DNA of 64,000 nucleotides from Cryomorpha sp963836915 (lineage in GTDB: Bacteria > Bacteroidota > Bacteroidia > Flavobacteriales_D > Cryomorphaceae): contig CAWILH010000002.1 of NCBI GenBank assembly GCA_963836915.1, positions 496,001-560,000 on the forward strand, in the 5' to 3' direction. Below, piece by piece: positions 43,024-51,894 of the stretch. Within the stretch, counting starts at the first letter, position 1. Every line of letters starts with the position of its first letter. The position numbers and the translations under genes are program-made. The notes beneath the pieces were generated by a model. The model had not been told where the DNA came from. It made no database searches and worked only from the letters and a program-made list of their open reading frames with translations.

Positions 43024-44922
43024 ATGAAAGAAGAAGTAAATTACTCCGAAGAGCATATTCGGTCACTCGATTGGAAAGAGCATATTCGCTTGCGACCAGG
43101 GATGTATATCGGAAAGCTCGGAAATGGAACAGCTTACGACGATGGGATTTACATATTGATCAAAGAAGTCATAGATAACTCGATCGATGAGTATGTCATG
43201 GGTTTTGGAAAGAAAGTAGATGTAACGGTAAAGGAAGGGTACGTCACTGTGCGCGATTTTGGCCGGGGGGTACCGCTGGGCAAATTGGTAGATGTAGTCA
43301 GCAAGATAAACACAGGAGCAAAGTACGATAGCAAAGCATTTAAAAAGTCGGTGGGACTCAATGGCGTCGGTACCAAAGCAGTAAATGCGCTTTCCGATAG
43401 TTTTGAGATCGAAGCGTATCGCGAAGGCAAAGGCAAAAGAGCCGTTTTTGAAAGGGGAGTACTGAAAGAAGAGTCAGATATAGACGCGGCTGAAGAGAAG
43501 AACGGGACCCTTGTGGTATTCCGTCCCGATGAGACCATATTCAAGAATTTTAAGTATAAATCTGAATTCATTGAGCGACTGCTCTGGAACTATTGCTACC
43601 TAAATACCGGTCTCAGCATTTGGTTCAATGGCGATCGATACCATTCAAAAAACGGGCTTAAGGATCTGCTTGAAGAGAAGATGGATGATGAGCCCATTTA
43701 TCCCATCATTCATCTTTTGGGCGATGATATCGAAGTCGCTTTCACACACACCAATAGCTATGGCGAAGAGTATTACAGTTTTGTAAATGGCCAGCATACC
43801 ACACAGGGCGGCACCCATCAGGGCGCATTCAGGGAAGCATACGCCAGGGTTGTGAAAGATTTTTATGGTAAGAATTATGAACCTACTGACATTCGCAGCA
43901 GCCTCATAGCTGCGGTGAGCGTGAAGGTGGTAGAGCCGGTATTTGAATCGCAGACCAAAACCAAATTAGGCTCCACCGAAATAGAGCCCGATGGTAAGAG
44001 CATGCGAGCCTTTATAGCCGATTTCCTAAAGGAAAAGCTTGATAACTTCCTTCATAAAAACCCCGACGTCGCCGAAGCTATCGAGAAGAAGATTAAATCA
44101 AACGAAAAAGAGCGGAAAGACCTTGCCGGAATCCGGAAGCTGGCGCGCGACCGGGCGAAAAAGGCAAACCTTCACAATAAGAAACTGCGCGACTGCCGCG
44201 CCCACTATAACGATGCAAAGCCCAATGATAATTCAGAGAAGAGTGTAATCTTCATTACCGAGGGAGATTCGGCCTCTGGCTCTATTACCAAGTCGCGCGA
44301 TGTCAACACTCAAGCCGTTTTTTCCCTTAAGGGAAAACCGCTGAACAGCTATGGACTAACCAAAAAAATAGTGTACGAAAATGAAGAGTTCAACCTGATA
44401 CAAGCCGCGCTGAATATTGAAGATGGGCTAGAAGGGTTGCGCTATAGTAAAGTGATCATCGCCACTGATGCCGATGTAGACGGTATGCACATCAGGCTCC
44501 TGCTGCTCACCTTCTTCCTTCAGTTTTTCCCAGATTTGATTCGGAACAATCACCTTTATATTCTTCAGACCCCCTTATTTAGGATCCGAAACAAGAAAAC
44601 CACCATCTATTCATATTCCGATCAGGAACGGGTCGACGCTATGGCCAAACTGGGTAAGTCGGCAGAGATAACCCGATTCAAAGGCCTGGGCGAAATCTCA
44701 CCCGATGAGTTTGTAAACTTTATTGGAGAAGATATTCGGCTTGAGCCGGTAGTGATCTCCAAAGATTTTACGATAAGTGATTTACTAAAATTTTATATGG
44801 GCAAGAATACTCCTGAGCGACAGGATTTTATCATTGATAATTTGCGTGTCGAGAAAGATCCGGTAGAGAGTGATTTGGAACCCAAGGCGGTAGAAGTAGA
44901 AGCGATCGAAATAGAAGGCTAG
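43024..44922 (+). CDS. parE: DNA topoisomerase IV subunit B (ATPase)
   Basis: 632 residues from the ATG at 43024; the upstream in-frame GTG at 42961 adds a non-conserved stretch. The GHKL ATPase is seen in RLRPGMYIGKLGNG, IKEVIDNSIDEYVMG, VTVRDFGRGVP and GLNGVGTKAVNAL. The TOPRIM domain has the catalytic Glu in FITEGDSASGS and the metal Asps in IIATDADVDGMHI. The size and the lack of a gyrase insert favour ParE-type over GyrB. It is followed by parC after 6 bases. Confidence 0.93.
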   Translation: MKEEVNYSEEHIRSLDWKEHIRLRPGMYIGKLGNGTAYDDGIYILIKEVIDNSIDEYVMGFGKKVDVTVKEGYVTVRDFGRGVPLGKLVDVVSKINTGAKYDSKAFKKSVGLNGVGTKAVNALSDSFEIEAYREGKGKRAVFERGVLKEESDIDAAEEKNGTLVVFRPDETIFKNFKYKSEFIERLLWNYCYLNTGLSIWFNGDRYHSKNGLKDLLEEKMDDEPIYPIIHLLGDDIEVAFTHTNSYGEEYYSFVNGQHTTQGGTHQGAFREAYARVVKDFYGKNYEPTDIRSSLIAAVSVKVVEPVFESQTKTKLGSTEIEPDGKSMRAFIADFLKEKLDNFLHKNPDVAEAIEKKIKSNEKERKDLAGIRKLARDRAKKANLHNKKLRDCRAHYNDAKPNDNSEKSVIFITEGDSASGSITKSRDVNTQAVFSLKGKPLNSYGLTKKIVYENEEFNLIQAALNIEDGLEGLRYSKVIIATDADVDGMHIRLLLLTFFLQFFPDLIRNNHLYILQTPLFRIRNKKTTIYSYSDQERVDAMAKLGKSAEITRFKGLGEISPDEFVNFIGEDIRLEPVVISKDFTISDLLKFYMGKNTPERQDFIIDNLRVEKDPVESDLEPKAVEVEAIEIEG

Positions 44923-44928
44923 AGAAAA

Positions 44929-47589
44929 ATGAGCGAAGAAGAGAATGTAAATAGTCCCGAAGAGGAAAACCCTGAAGATAAAGTAGCAGCGCATACCGGA
45001 GAGCGGGTCATTCCCGTATCTGGCTTATATGAGAATTGGTTTCTCGATTATGCTTCTTATGTAATCCTGGAGCGCGCCGTACCGGGGCTTCACGATGGGC
45101 TGAAACCCGTGCAGCGGCGTATTCTGCACTCTATGAAAGACCTTGATGATGGCAGGTATAATAAGGTGGCCAACATCATAGGGCATACGATGAAGTACCA
45201 CCCGCATGGCGATGCTTCTATAGGAGATGCCCTCGTGCAGCTCGGCCAGAAAGACCTGCTGATAGATATGCAGGGTAACTGGGGTAATACCCTTACGGGA
45301 GATAGCGCAGCAGCATCGCGGTACATAGAAGCGCGGCTCTCAAATTTTGCGCTCGATGTGGTCTTTAATCCCAAGACGACCAATTGGGGTCTTTCCTATG
45401 ATGGTAGGAATAAGGAGCCCGTTGCCCTTCCGGTAAAGTTTCCATTGCTGCTTGCCCAAGGGGCCGAAGGCATAGCCGTAGGCCTGGCCTGCAAGATGCT
45501 TCCGCATAATTTTAATGAGCTCATCGATGGCTCAATAGCAGTATTGAGGGGGAAGAAAACAAATATTCTACCCGATTTCCCCAATGGGGGTATGGCCGAC
45601 TTCAGCCAATACAACGAAGGGCTGCGCGGCGGTCGCATAAGGGTGCGGGCTAAGATCAGACAGCTCGACACTAAAACTTTGGTGGTAGATGAGATACCGC
45701 ACAGCACGACCACTTCATCATTGATAGACAGTATCGTAAAAGCCAACGATAAGTCTAAAATAAAGGTCAAGAAGATCGAAGATAATACGGCTGCCAAAGC
45801 CGAGATCATTATCCATCTTTTTCCTGGCACATCGCCCGATAAGACGATTGATGCGCTTTATGCCTTTACAGATTGTGAAGTGAGCATTGCGCCAAATTCC
45901 TGTGTGATCGAGAATGATAAGCCACAGTTTCTCAGTGTCAATGAAATGCTCAGGCTCAGTACCGAGCAAACGGTAGACCTGCTCACCCAAGAGCTTGAGA
46001 TCAGAAAGCACGAGCTGAATGAGCTTTGGCATTTTGCATCGCTCGAAAAAATATTCATTGAAAACAAGATTTACCGCGATATTGAAGAAGCCGAGACTTG
46101 GGAAGCCGTCATTGAGAATATCGACAATGGGTTAAAGCCATTCATCAAGCACTTGCTGCGTGAAGTAACGCGTGACGACATAATCAAACTTACGGAAATA
46201 AAGATCAAGCGAATATCAAAATTCGACAGTTTTAAGGCCGATGATGTTTTGGCTCGGCTTATCGCAGAGCTGGAAAAAGTACAGCACCACCTAGACCATA
46301 TTGTAGAGTATGCGATCGATTATTTCAAAAATCTAAAGAAAAAGTATGGCGCCGGACGTGAGCGCCGCACAGAGATCAAAACCTTTGATACCATTGAAGC
46401 CGCGAAAGTAGTGGTGGCCAATAAAAAACTTTATGTAAACAGTGAAGAAGGCTTTGTAGGATTTGGTTTGAAAAAGGAAGATTTTGTTTGCGAATGTTCG
46501 GATATCGATGATATCATTGTTTTTCGGGATGATGGGGTGATGCTGGTCACCAAGATAGATGCGAAGAAATTCGTAGGTAAAAATATCATTTTCGCTTACG
46601 TATGGAAAAAAGGGGACAAGCGTACGATCTATAATATGGCTTATCAAGACGGCACCACCGGCTCGGCCTATGTCAAACGGTTTGCGGTAAACAGCATCAC
46701 CCGCGATAAGGAATATGATCTCACGGCAGGCACCAAAGGTTCAAAGCTACTTTACTTTAGCGCCAACCATAATGGTGAAGCCGAAGTAGTGCACATAAAG
46801 CTACGGCCAAGACCCAACTTGAAAAAATTAAAATTTGATTTTGACTTTTCAGAGCAATCGATCAAAAGCAGAACGGCCAAGGGAAATACCCTCACGAAGC
46901 ATATCGTAAGCAAAATAGAGCTCAAGGAGAAAGGCACGAGCACCCTTGCACCTCGAAAGCTATGGTTTGATGATATCGTACAGAGGCTCAATGCCGATGG
47001 ACGCGGCACCTATCTCGGTACCTTTAAAGGGGGCGATAAGGTATTGGCCATCTACCAAAAAGGCTATTACCGCACCACCACATTTGACCTGAGTACGCGC
47101 TTTGATGAAGATCTGGTGGCGATCGAAAAGCTCAATCCGGAAAAGGTGATCACAGCGGTGTACTGGGAAGGTGAGAAAGCGCAGTATAATGTGAAGCGCT
47201 TTAATGCAGAATCAGCCCAAAAGCCCGTAGAGTTCATCACCGAACATGAAGATTCATTCTTAGAGTTTGCCACTACCCATCCTGCTCCCAAGGCCAATTT
47301 GCAATTCGATAAGCGCAGCAATGATCACGATGATGAAGTGATCGATCTGGTAGGGTTTATTTCCGTTAAGGGGATCACCGCTATGGGAAACCGGCTTACG
47401 AGCTTAAAGCTAAAGTCCATAGACCGCATAGAGCCAGAAATGGAAGAAGAAGCCGAAGAAGAACCTGCGGTAGATACCACCGAAGGCAAAGATGATGGTG
47501 GGCGAGAAGGCGGTGATGAGAAAAAGGCATCTGCAAATGATGGAGATAAACCGGGCGGGTCAAGCGGGCAGCAGGCTTCATTGTTTTGA
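44929..47589 (+). CDS. parC: DNA topoisomerase IV subunit A
   Basis: 886 residues. The winged-helix breakage domain is intact: SYVILERAVPGLHDGLKPVQRRIL, HPHGDASIGDALVQL and AAASRYIEARLS, with the catalytic tyrosine at Tyr132. The coiled-coil and C-terminal beta-propeller region follow, without a gyrase-box. The last 60 residues are an acidic low-complexity tail (EEEAEEEPAVDTTEGKDDGG) ending in GQQASLF. With ParE it decatenates chromosomes. The 6-base gap after parE gives a two-gene operon. Confidence 0.93.
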   Translation: MSEEENVNSPEEENPEDKVAAHTGERVIPVSGLYENWFLDYASYVILERAVPGLHDGLKPVQRRILHSMKDLDDGRYNKVANIIGHTMKYHPHGDASIGDALVQLGQKDLLIDMQGNWGNTLTGDSAAASRYIEARLSNFALDVVFNPKTTNWGLSYDGRNKEPVALPVKFPLLLAQGAEGIAVGLACKMLPHNFNELIDGSIAVLRGKKTNILPDFPNGGMADFSQYNEGLRGGRIRVRAKIRQLDTKTLVVDEIPHSTTTSSLIDSIVKANDKSKIKVKKIEDNTAAKAEIIIHLFPGTSPDKTIDALYAFTDCEVSIAPNSCVIENDKPQFLSVNEMLRLSTEQTVDLLTQELEIRKHELNELWHFASLEKIFIENKIYRDIEEAETWEAVIENIDNGLKPFIKHLLREVTRDDIIKLTEIKIKRISKFDSFKADDVLARLIAELEKVQHHLDHIVEYAIDYFKNLKKKYGAGRERRTEIKTFDTIEAAKVVVANKKLYVNSEEGFVGFGLKKEDFVCECSDIDDIIVFRDDGVMLVTKIDAKKFVGKNIIFAYVWKKGDKRTIYNMAYQDGTTGSAYVKRFAVNSITRDKEYDLTAGTKGSKLLYFSANHNGEAEVVHIKLRPRPNLKKLKFDFDFSEQSIKSRTAKGNTLTKHIVSKIELKEKGTSTLAPRKLWFDDIVQRLNADGRGTYLGTFKGGDKVLAIYQKGYYRTTTFDLSTRFDEDLVAIEKLNPEKVITAVYWEGEKAQYNVKRFNAESAQKPVEFITEHEDSFLEFATTHPAPKANLQFDKRSNDHDDEVIDLVGFISVKGITAMGNRLTSLKLKSIDRIEPEMEEEAEEEPAVDTTEGKDDGGREGGDEKKASANDGDKPGGSSGQQASLF

Positions 47590-47681
47590 TCGATAGTGTA
47601 GGTGACGGTAAGCAGTAGATTGGAATATCATTATACGGCCGCTGATTTTCAAATAACTAGGTCTAAACTTAATCCAAGATT

Positions 47682-48518
47682 ATGATATACCTAAGTGAGA
47701 CGTATACTGGAGCCAATGGACGGGAAAGTCCATTCAATCTGCTTTTGGCCGATCAGAATTCTGACACGCTCGTGATATTCGCTCACGGATACAAAGGATT
47801 TAAAGACTGGGGGCCTTGGGGATTGGTGGCGGCAAGGTTTGCTTCGTCTGGAATGGACTGCTTAAAATTCAATTTTTCGCATAATGGCGGCACCGTAGAT
47901 AATCCGATCGATTTCCCCGATCTAGAAGCATTTAGTGACAATACCTATTCTAAAGAACTCTTCGACCTTCGCGAGATTTGCCGGATGGCGAAAACCGGAA
48001 TCGCTACTCCAAGTGGGATCAAAAAATGGTCGCGCTTAGTAACAATTGGCCACAGCCGGGGTGGAGGAATAGCCATTCTCAACGCTTCCGCAAATCCTGA
48101 CGTGGATCAATTGATCACTTGGGCATCCGTGGCCGATTTTGGCGAGCGGTTCAATTTCGATCTTGAAGAATGGAAAGCTACTGGAATTGCCACAGTAAGG
48201 AATGGTCGTACCGGTCAAGACCTGCCGCATAAGGTGGCGTTCTATGAAGACTTTAAGGAGAATGAAGAAGCGCTTTTTATTAAGCGCGCCGCCGTAGATC
48301 TTGTGCAGCCTTGGCTTATCATTCACGGAAGTGCCGATGAAGCCGTAAGCTTTGGAAATGCCGAGCGCCTGCACAGCTGGAATCCAAAATCCGAACTGCG
48401 GGCGATTATAAATACCGGTCACACTTTCGGTGGCGTCCATCCCTGGGAAGAATCTGGGCTGCCTGAAGACTTAGAAAAAGTGATTTTGGCGGCTATTATA
48501 TTTATCAAGACGCACTAG
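47682..48518 (+). CDS. Alpha/beta hydrolase
   Basis: 278 residues, soluble. The oxyanion segment VIFAHGYKGFKDWGPW and the nucleophile elbow TIGHSRGGG (Ser125) are clear. The acid is probably in GSADEAVSF, and the His in NTGHTFGGVHPW. The fold resembles dienelactone hydrolase or prolyl-peptidase-like enzymes. The substrate is unknown. It is monocistronic by spacing. Confidence 0.88.
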   Translation: MIYLSETYTGANGRESPFNLLLADQNSDTLVIFAHGYKGFKDWGPWGLVAARFASSGMDCLKFNFSHNGGTVDNPIDFPDLEAFSDNTYSKELFDLREICRMAKTGIATPSGIKKWSRLVTIGHSRGGGIAILNASANPDVDQLITWASVADFGERFNFDLEEWKATGIATVRNGRTGQDLPHKVAFYEDFKENEEALFIKRAAVDLVQPWLIIHGSADEAVSFGNAERLHSWNPKSELRAIINTGHTFGGVHPWEESGLPEDLEKVILAAIIFIKTH

Positions 48519-48617
48519 GCGGCAGGGGCTTTTGGTGAAAGAAGTATTACGATATTTTATTTTGAACGAAAATCAATTCTTTTCGTACCCTTTGGCAAAG
48601 AGTAAAACTCCTTCGCG

Positions 48618-50135
48618 ATGCAAATACTTCGACTTAAGTGGAAAGACCTTTTGGAAAATACAACCGGAAGGATCATGCTGCTATTGCTTTCGAGCTTGAT
48701 CCTTATAGCTGTTGCCTTCATCACATATACTTATTATTCACAGCTGAATGCATCGCGTATTGCCAAAATTTCAAAATTGCAAAGCATAGCCCGGTCACTC
48801 TCTAGCGAAATAAATGGTGATTTGCATCAAAAGCTGCTTCATGATTTTCCTTCAAAAGATGCCATAACCACATCCGTAGAAGACGACTACTACCGCGATG
48901 TGCATGACCTTCTCGCCCGTGCTCAGAGTGTGAACAAAGTAAAGAGCGACATCTATACCCTATGCTACGATGAAGTATCAGACGCCTTTTTCTTCGGTAT
49001 CACATCTGCCAAGATGCCTTATTACCGCCATAAATGGAAGCATTATGATGCGGCACATATTACTCTGTACAATACTGGCACTGCGATCGGCCCATATACC
49101 GATGAGAATGGAGTATGGCTTTCTGCCTTTGCGCCCATTACTAACGGATTGGGTGAAACGGTCGCGATAGTACAAGTCGATGAACCCTTTGATTTCTTTA
49201 TAGCGGAAGCCAAAAAAAAGGTGCTCTACCAACTCGGTATTATTTTAATTCTTCTCATCTCACTAGCGATGGCCATGCTTCACTTGGTTCAGCATATTTT
49301 GAGAAAAGAAGAGAAAATGAAAATACTCTTAAGCCGCCAGCGATCGGAAATAGAGCAGAAGAACCGGGATGTAATGAGCAGCATAATGCGCGCTAAGAAT
49401 ATCCAAGATGCATTATTGCCCAATATCGATACTCTGAAGTTGACCTTCCCAGAAATGTTTGTTATGTTTCAACCACGCGACATCGTGAGTGGAGACTTCT
49501 TTTGGTATGCAGAATCAAAATCCGCCGTATACTTTGCAGTTGCCGATTGCACCGGTCATGGCGTACCGGGCGGATTTATGGCTATGATCGGGCATACCTT
49601 GCTAAACAATATTTTCAGAACATCAAAAAATGCAAGCCCGGCAGAAATATTAAAGAAGTTGGATTTGCAACTCTCTCACCTTTTGCAAGAAAATGGAAGC
49701 GATAATTCAGATGGGATGGATATCGCATTATTAAAATACTGCCCGAATACTCATAAGGTAGAATTTGCTGGAGCCCTAAGACCACTATTACTGGTCTCTA
49801 ATGGAAACATGGAAAAAATCTCGGGCGATAAGTTTTCAATTGGTGGGCATCGGAATGGAATTAAAAAGTTTACGAATCACGAAGTTCAATCTGTTCCCGG
49901 TGATTCTATTTATTTGTATTCAGATGGTTTTAGCGATCAATTTGGGGGCGAGTCGAACAAGAAGTACATGAGCAAAAAGCTAAACAAATTTATCGAATTT
50001 GCCCAAGAACATGTCATGAAAGATCAGCAATTTCTTTTGCAATATGAATTTCATCATTGGAAGAGTGACTTTGAACAGATCGACGATGTACTCGTAGCCG
50101 GGATTAGAATCCCGGAAGCGGCATATATGAGTTAG
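48618..50135 (+). CDS. Membrane-bound SpoIIE-type PP2C serine/threonine phosphatase
   Basis: 505 residues. The layout is TM helix (about 17-37), an extracytoplasmic sensor region (about 40-195), a second TM helix (about 200-222), a coiled-coil linker (SRQRSEIEQKNRDVMSSI) and a PP2C-like domain (about 275-500). The metal site is VSGDFFWY and VADCTGHGVPGGFMAMIGHTLLN, with SDGMDIALL and YLYSDGFSDQFGG. Such proteins dephosphorylate anti-sigma-factor antagonists. No partner-switch gene is adjacent. It is convergent with the tetR-type gene (7-base gap). Confidence 0.92.
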   Translation: MQILRLKWKDLLENTTGRIMLLLLSSLILIAVAFITYTYYSQLNASRIAKISKLQSIARSLSSEINGDLHQKLLHDFPSKDAITTSVEDDYYRDVHDLLARAQSVNKVKSDIYTLCYDEVSDAFFFGITSAKMPYYRHKWKHYDAAHITLYNTGTAIGPYTDENGVWLSAFAPITNGLGETVAIVQVDEPFDFFIAEAKKKVLYQLGIILILLISLAMAMLHLVQHILRKEEKMKILLSRQRSEIEQKNRDVMSSIMRAKNIQDALLPNIDTLKLTFPEMFVMFQPRDIVSGDFFWYAESKSAVYFAVADCTGHGVPGGFMAMIGHTLLNNIFRTSKNASPAEILKKLDLQLSHLLQENGSDNSDGMDIALLKYCPNTHKVEFAGALRPLLLVSNGNMEKISGDKFSIGGHRNGIKKFTNHEVQSVPGDSIYLYSDGFSDQFGGESNKKYMSKKLNKFIEFAQEHVMKDQQFLLQYEFHHWKSDFEQIDDVLVAGIRIPEAAYMS

Positions 50136-50142
50136 CCTACCG

Positions 50143-50724
50143 TTAATCAAGCACCGTAAGCGCGGTCTCTATAGATTCTTCCAGCATAATCCTGTCGGGT
50201 GCTGTTTTGGCAATCACCTTCAAACCGCCAAAAAGCGTAAAAAGCATGGAAGCAATCGCTGTGACATTTTTAACTTCCGAAATCTCTCCATTCGCCACAC
50301 CGCGACGGAGCTCTGTGGTAAATATGGCTTCAACGTTAATTCTGTTCTGAACCGTTATTTTCTGAATTTCGGGATCTATGGCGGCAAGCTCCGATGTGGT
50401 ATTTACCACAAAGCATCCTTTTCGATCAAGATCGGTGATGGAGTCATGGACTGCCATGGTGAAAAGCTCTTGGAAGGCCTTTTTGACTGAGCTGTGGCTC
50501 GCCATAAAGGCGGACATCTGCGCTAGGTTTCCTACCCGGTATTTGGCGAAAGCCGCTAGAAAAAGAGCGCGCTTATTGCCAAACGTATCGTAAATGCTCG
50601 CCCTGTTCACGCCGAGCGCATCTACAATCTCTTGCATGGAAGTCGCATTATAACCTTGCTTCCAAAAGAGCTGGAGCGCTCGCTCAAGCGCCACATCGGT
50701 ATCAAATGCTTTGGTTCTTGGCAT
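50143..50724 (-). CDS. TetR/AcrR family transcriptional regulator
   Basis: 193 residues from the ATG at 50724; the in-frame start at 50757 lies at the -33 element. The N-terminal HTH reads ALERALQLFWKQGYNATSMQEIVDALGV and NRASIYDTFGNKRALFLAAF. The C-terminal ligand-binding part has DLDRKGCFVVNTTSELA, a TetR_C type with a conserved Cys. It lies downstream of the SDR gene on the same strand. Its promoter is buried in a 28-bp inverted repeat. It probably regulates the SDR gene. Confidence 0.92.
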   Translation of the reverse strand: MPRTKAFDTDVALERALQLFWKQGYNATSMQEIVDALGVNRASIYDTFGNKRALFLAAFAKYRVGNLAQMSAFMASHSSVKKAFQELFTMAVHDSITDLDRKGCFVVNTTSELAAIDPEIQKITVQNRINVEAIFTTELRRGVANGEISEVKNVTAIASMLFTLFGGLKVIAKTAPDRIMLEESIETALTVLD

Positions 50725-50727
50725 ATG

Positions 50728-50757
50728 CAAAGATAAGGGTTGCGCCCCATAGCGCAA
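50728..50757 (-). promoter_or_regulatory. Consensus promoter of the tetR-type gene
   Basis: The minus strand has TTG (50757-50755), exactly 19 bases, then TATCTTTG (50735-50728), perfect. The -7 box ends 4 bases before the ATG at 50724, so transcripts would be leaderless or nearly so. Confidence 0.75.
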
Positions 50758-50762
50758 CCCTT
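50735..50762. repeat. 11-bp inverted repeat overlapping the tetR promoter
   Basis: AAGGGTTGCGC (50735-50745) and GCGCAACCCTT (50752-50762) with a 6-base loop. It covers the -33 to -7 interval of the tetR-type promoter and lies 32 bases after the SDR stop. It may serve as the SDR gene terminator, as an autoregulatory operator, or both. A T-rich stretch follows only on the plus strand. Confidence 0.7.
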
Positions 50763-50793
50763 TTATTTTACTATCGGTGTGCGCGCATCATGC

Positions 50794-51549
50794 TTAGCTC
50801 ACTCCAGGATTTATATTCATACCGCCATCGATGTTATACTCCGATCCGGTGATGAATAGCGCATCATCGGAGGCCAAGAAACCCACCAACTTGGCGATCT
50901 CTTCAGGTTCGCCAAATCGCTTCATTGGCACCCGAGCCTGCATGGCTTCGGCAAATCCATCGAGCATCTCCTGTGGCATACCGGTCTTCCCGAAAATGGG
51001 CGTGGAGACAGGCCCGGGATTCACCGAATTGATTCGGATGTTTTTAGGTGCCAGCTCGGTAGATGCTGTCCGCATATAAGAGTTTAGCGCTGCCTTTGAC
51101 GCTGCATAAATCGAAGTATTGGCCATACCCGTGTAGGCATTGATCGAAGATAGATTGATGATCGATGCGCCATCCTTTAAGATGGGAAGAAACTTCTCGA
51201 TCGTGAAGACGGCACCTTTAAAATTGATTCCCATTTCTTGATCGAAGACTTCTTCGGTGAGCGATCCAATAGGAGTGGGCAGAAAAACACCCGCATTTAC
51301 GAAGAGTATGTCCACTTTGCCCATTTGGTCTTCGACGTCCCGCACCAATTGGTCTATCCTGTCAAGAAAAAGAACATCCGTTTCAAATCCCCTTACCCCA
51401 AGCTCTTGAGCCGCTTTATCTACTTTTTCTCTTGACCTTCCGGTAATGGCCACTTTGGCTCCTTGCGCCTTCAGCCTTGCTGCGGTGGCATAGCCGATCC
51501 CGCTGTTGCCGCCAGTTACTATAGCGGTCTTTCCATTTAAGTTTTGCAT
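50794..51549 (-). CDS. SDR family NAD(P)-dependent oxidoreductase
   Basis: 251 residues, classical SDR length. The nucleotide-binding motif is TGGNSGIGYA, followed by ITGRSREKVD (a basic residue here favours NADP). NAG is in LFVNAGVFLP. The catalytic Ser is in INLSSINAYTG and the Tyr-Lys pair in YAASKAAL. NPGPVSTP follows. The substrate is unknown. It is paired with a downstream TetR regulator and preceded by two matching dyads at 51577-51588 and 51611-51622. Confidence 0.93.
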   Translation of the reverse strand: MQNLNGKTAIVTGGNSGIGYATAARLKAQGAKVAITGRSREKVDKAAQELGVRGFETDVLFLDRIDQLVRDVEDQMGKVDILFVNAGVFLPTPIGSLTEEVFDQEMGINFKGAVFTIEKFLPILKDGASIINLSSINAYTGMANTSIYAASKAALNSYMRTASTELAPKNIRINSVNPGPVSTPIFGKTGMPQEMLDGFAEAMQARVPMKRFGEPEEIAKLVGFLASDDALFITGSEYNIDGGMNINPGVS

Positions 51550-51576
51550 TTTTCTAGTTTTAAAATTAATATAATA

Positions 51577-51622
51577 GAACGATCATTCCAGAACAAAGGT
51601 AGTCTTCTTTGAATGATTGTTC
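51577..51622 (-). promoter_or_regulatory. SDR promoter with two GAA-N6-TTC operators
   Basis: The -7 box TACCTTTG (minus strand, 51601-51594) lies between two similar imperfect dyads, GAACGATCATTC (51577-51588) and GAATGATTGTTC (51611-51622). Their centres are 34 bp apart, about three helical turns. Each reads TnGAA-N6-TTCCA or its close variant. The arrangement fits binding of the neighbouring TetR-type dimer across the promoter. Confidence 0.55.
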
Positions 51623-51674
51623 CAGTATAAATCTAAAACTATGTTAATGGCGCTTTTTCGGAAGTTTTGATCTA

Positions 51675-51813
51675 GATAGAGTCTGTCAATACCGTCGGGT
51701 GGCTGGATCAAAGAGTTCGATAGCAACGCGCGCGCAGTTCTAAAAATCAAGGAGTCCCGCTCGAGCGGGACGACTGTTTTAGAACAAGTGCAAGTCAGAT
51801 AGCGGACTCTATC
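51675..51813. repeat. Triple-nested inverted repeat element
   Basis: Three perfect pairs are nested. The outer is GATAGAGTC (51675-51683) with GACTCTATC (51805-51813). The middle is GTTCTAAAA (51737-51745) with TTTTAGAAC (51777-51785). The inner is GTCCCGC (51754-51760) with GCGGGAC (51765-51771) around TCGA. No protein is encoded. It could be a folded RNA, a REP/MITE-like unit or a bidirectional transcription stop. Together with the next entry it fills the 345-base gap between the SDR and acyl-CoA dehydrogenase genes. Confidence 0.6.
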
Positions 51814-51853
51814 GACATACACGAACCAATCACCAAAAACCAATCACCGGTAT

Positions 51854-51883
51854 AGGGATTCTTCACTCCGTTCTGAATGACAA
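51854..51883. repeat. REP-like intergenic motif
   Basis: The phrase GGGATTCTTCACTCCG then TTCTGAATGACA resembles short dispersed intergenic repeats (attcttcactccgttcagaatgaca type) that I recall from Bacteroidota and other genomes. Only one copy is present in this window. Confidence 0.3.
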
Positions 51884-51894
51884 GGCGACCTTAA

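Noticed and set aside
51583..51843. 86-residue minus-strand ORF in the SDR/acyl-CoA dehydrogenase gap
   Set aside because: It runs through the nested inverted repeat, has no protein-like motif and starts from a weak codon.
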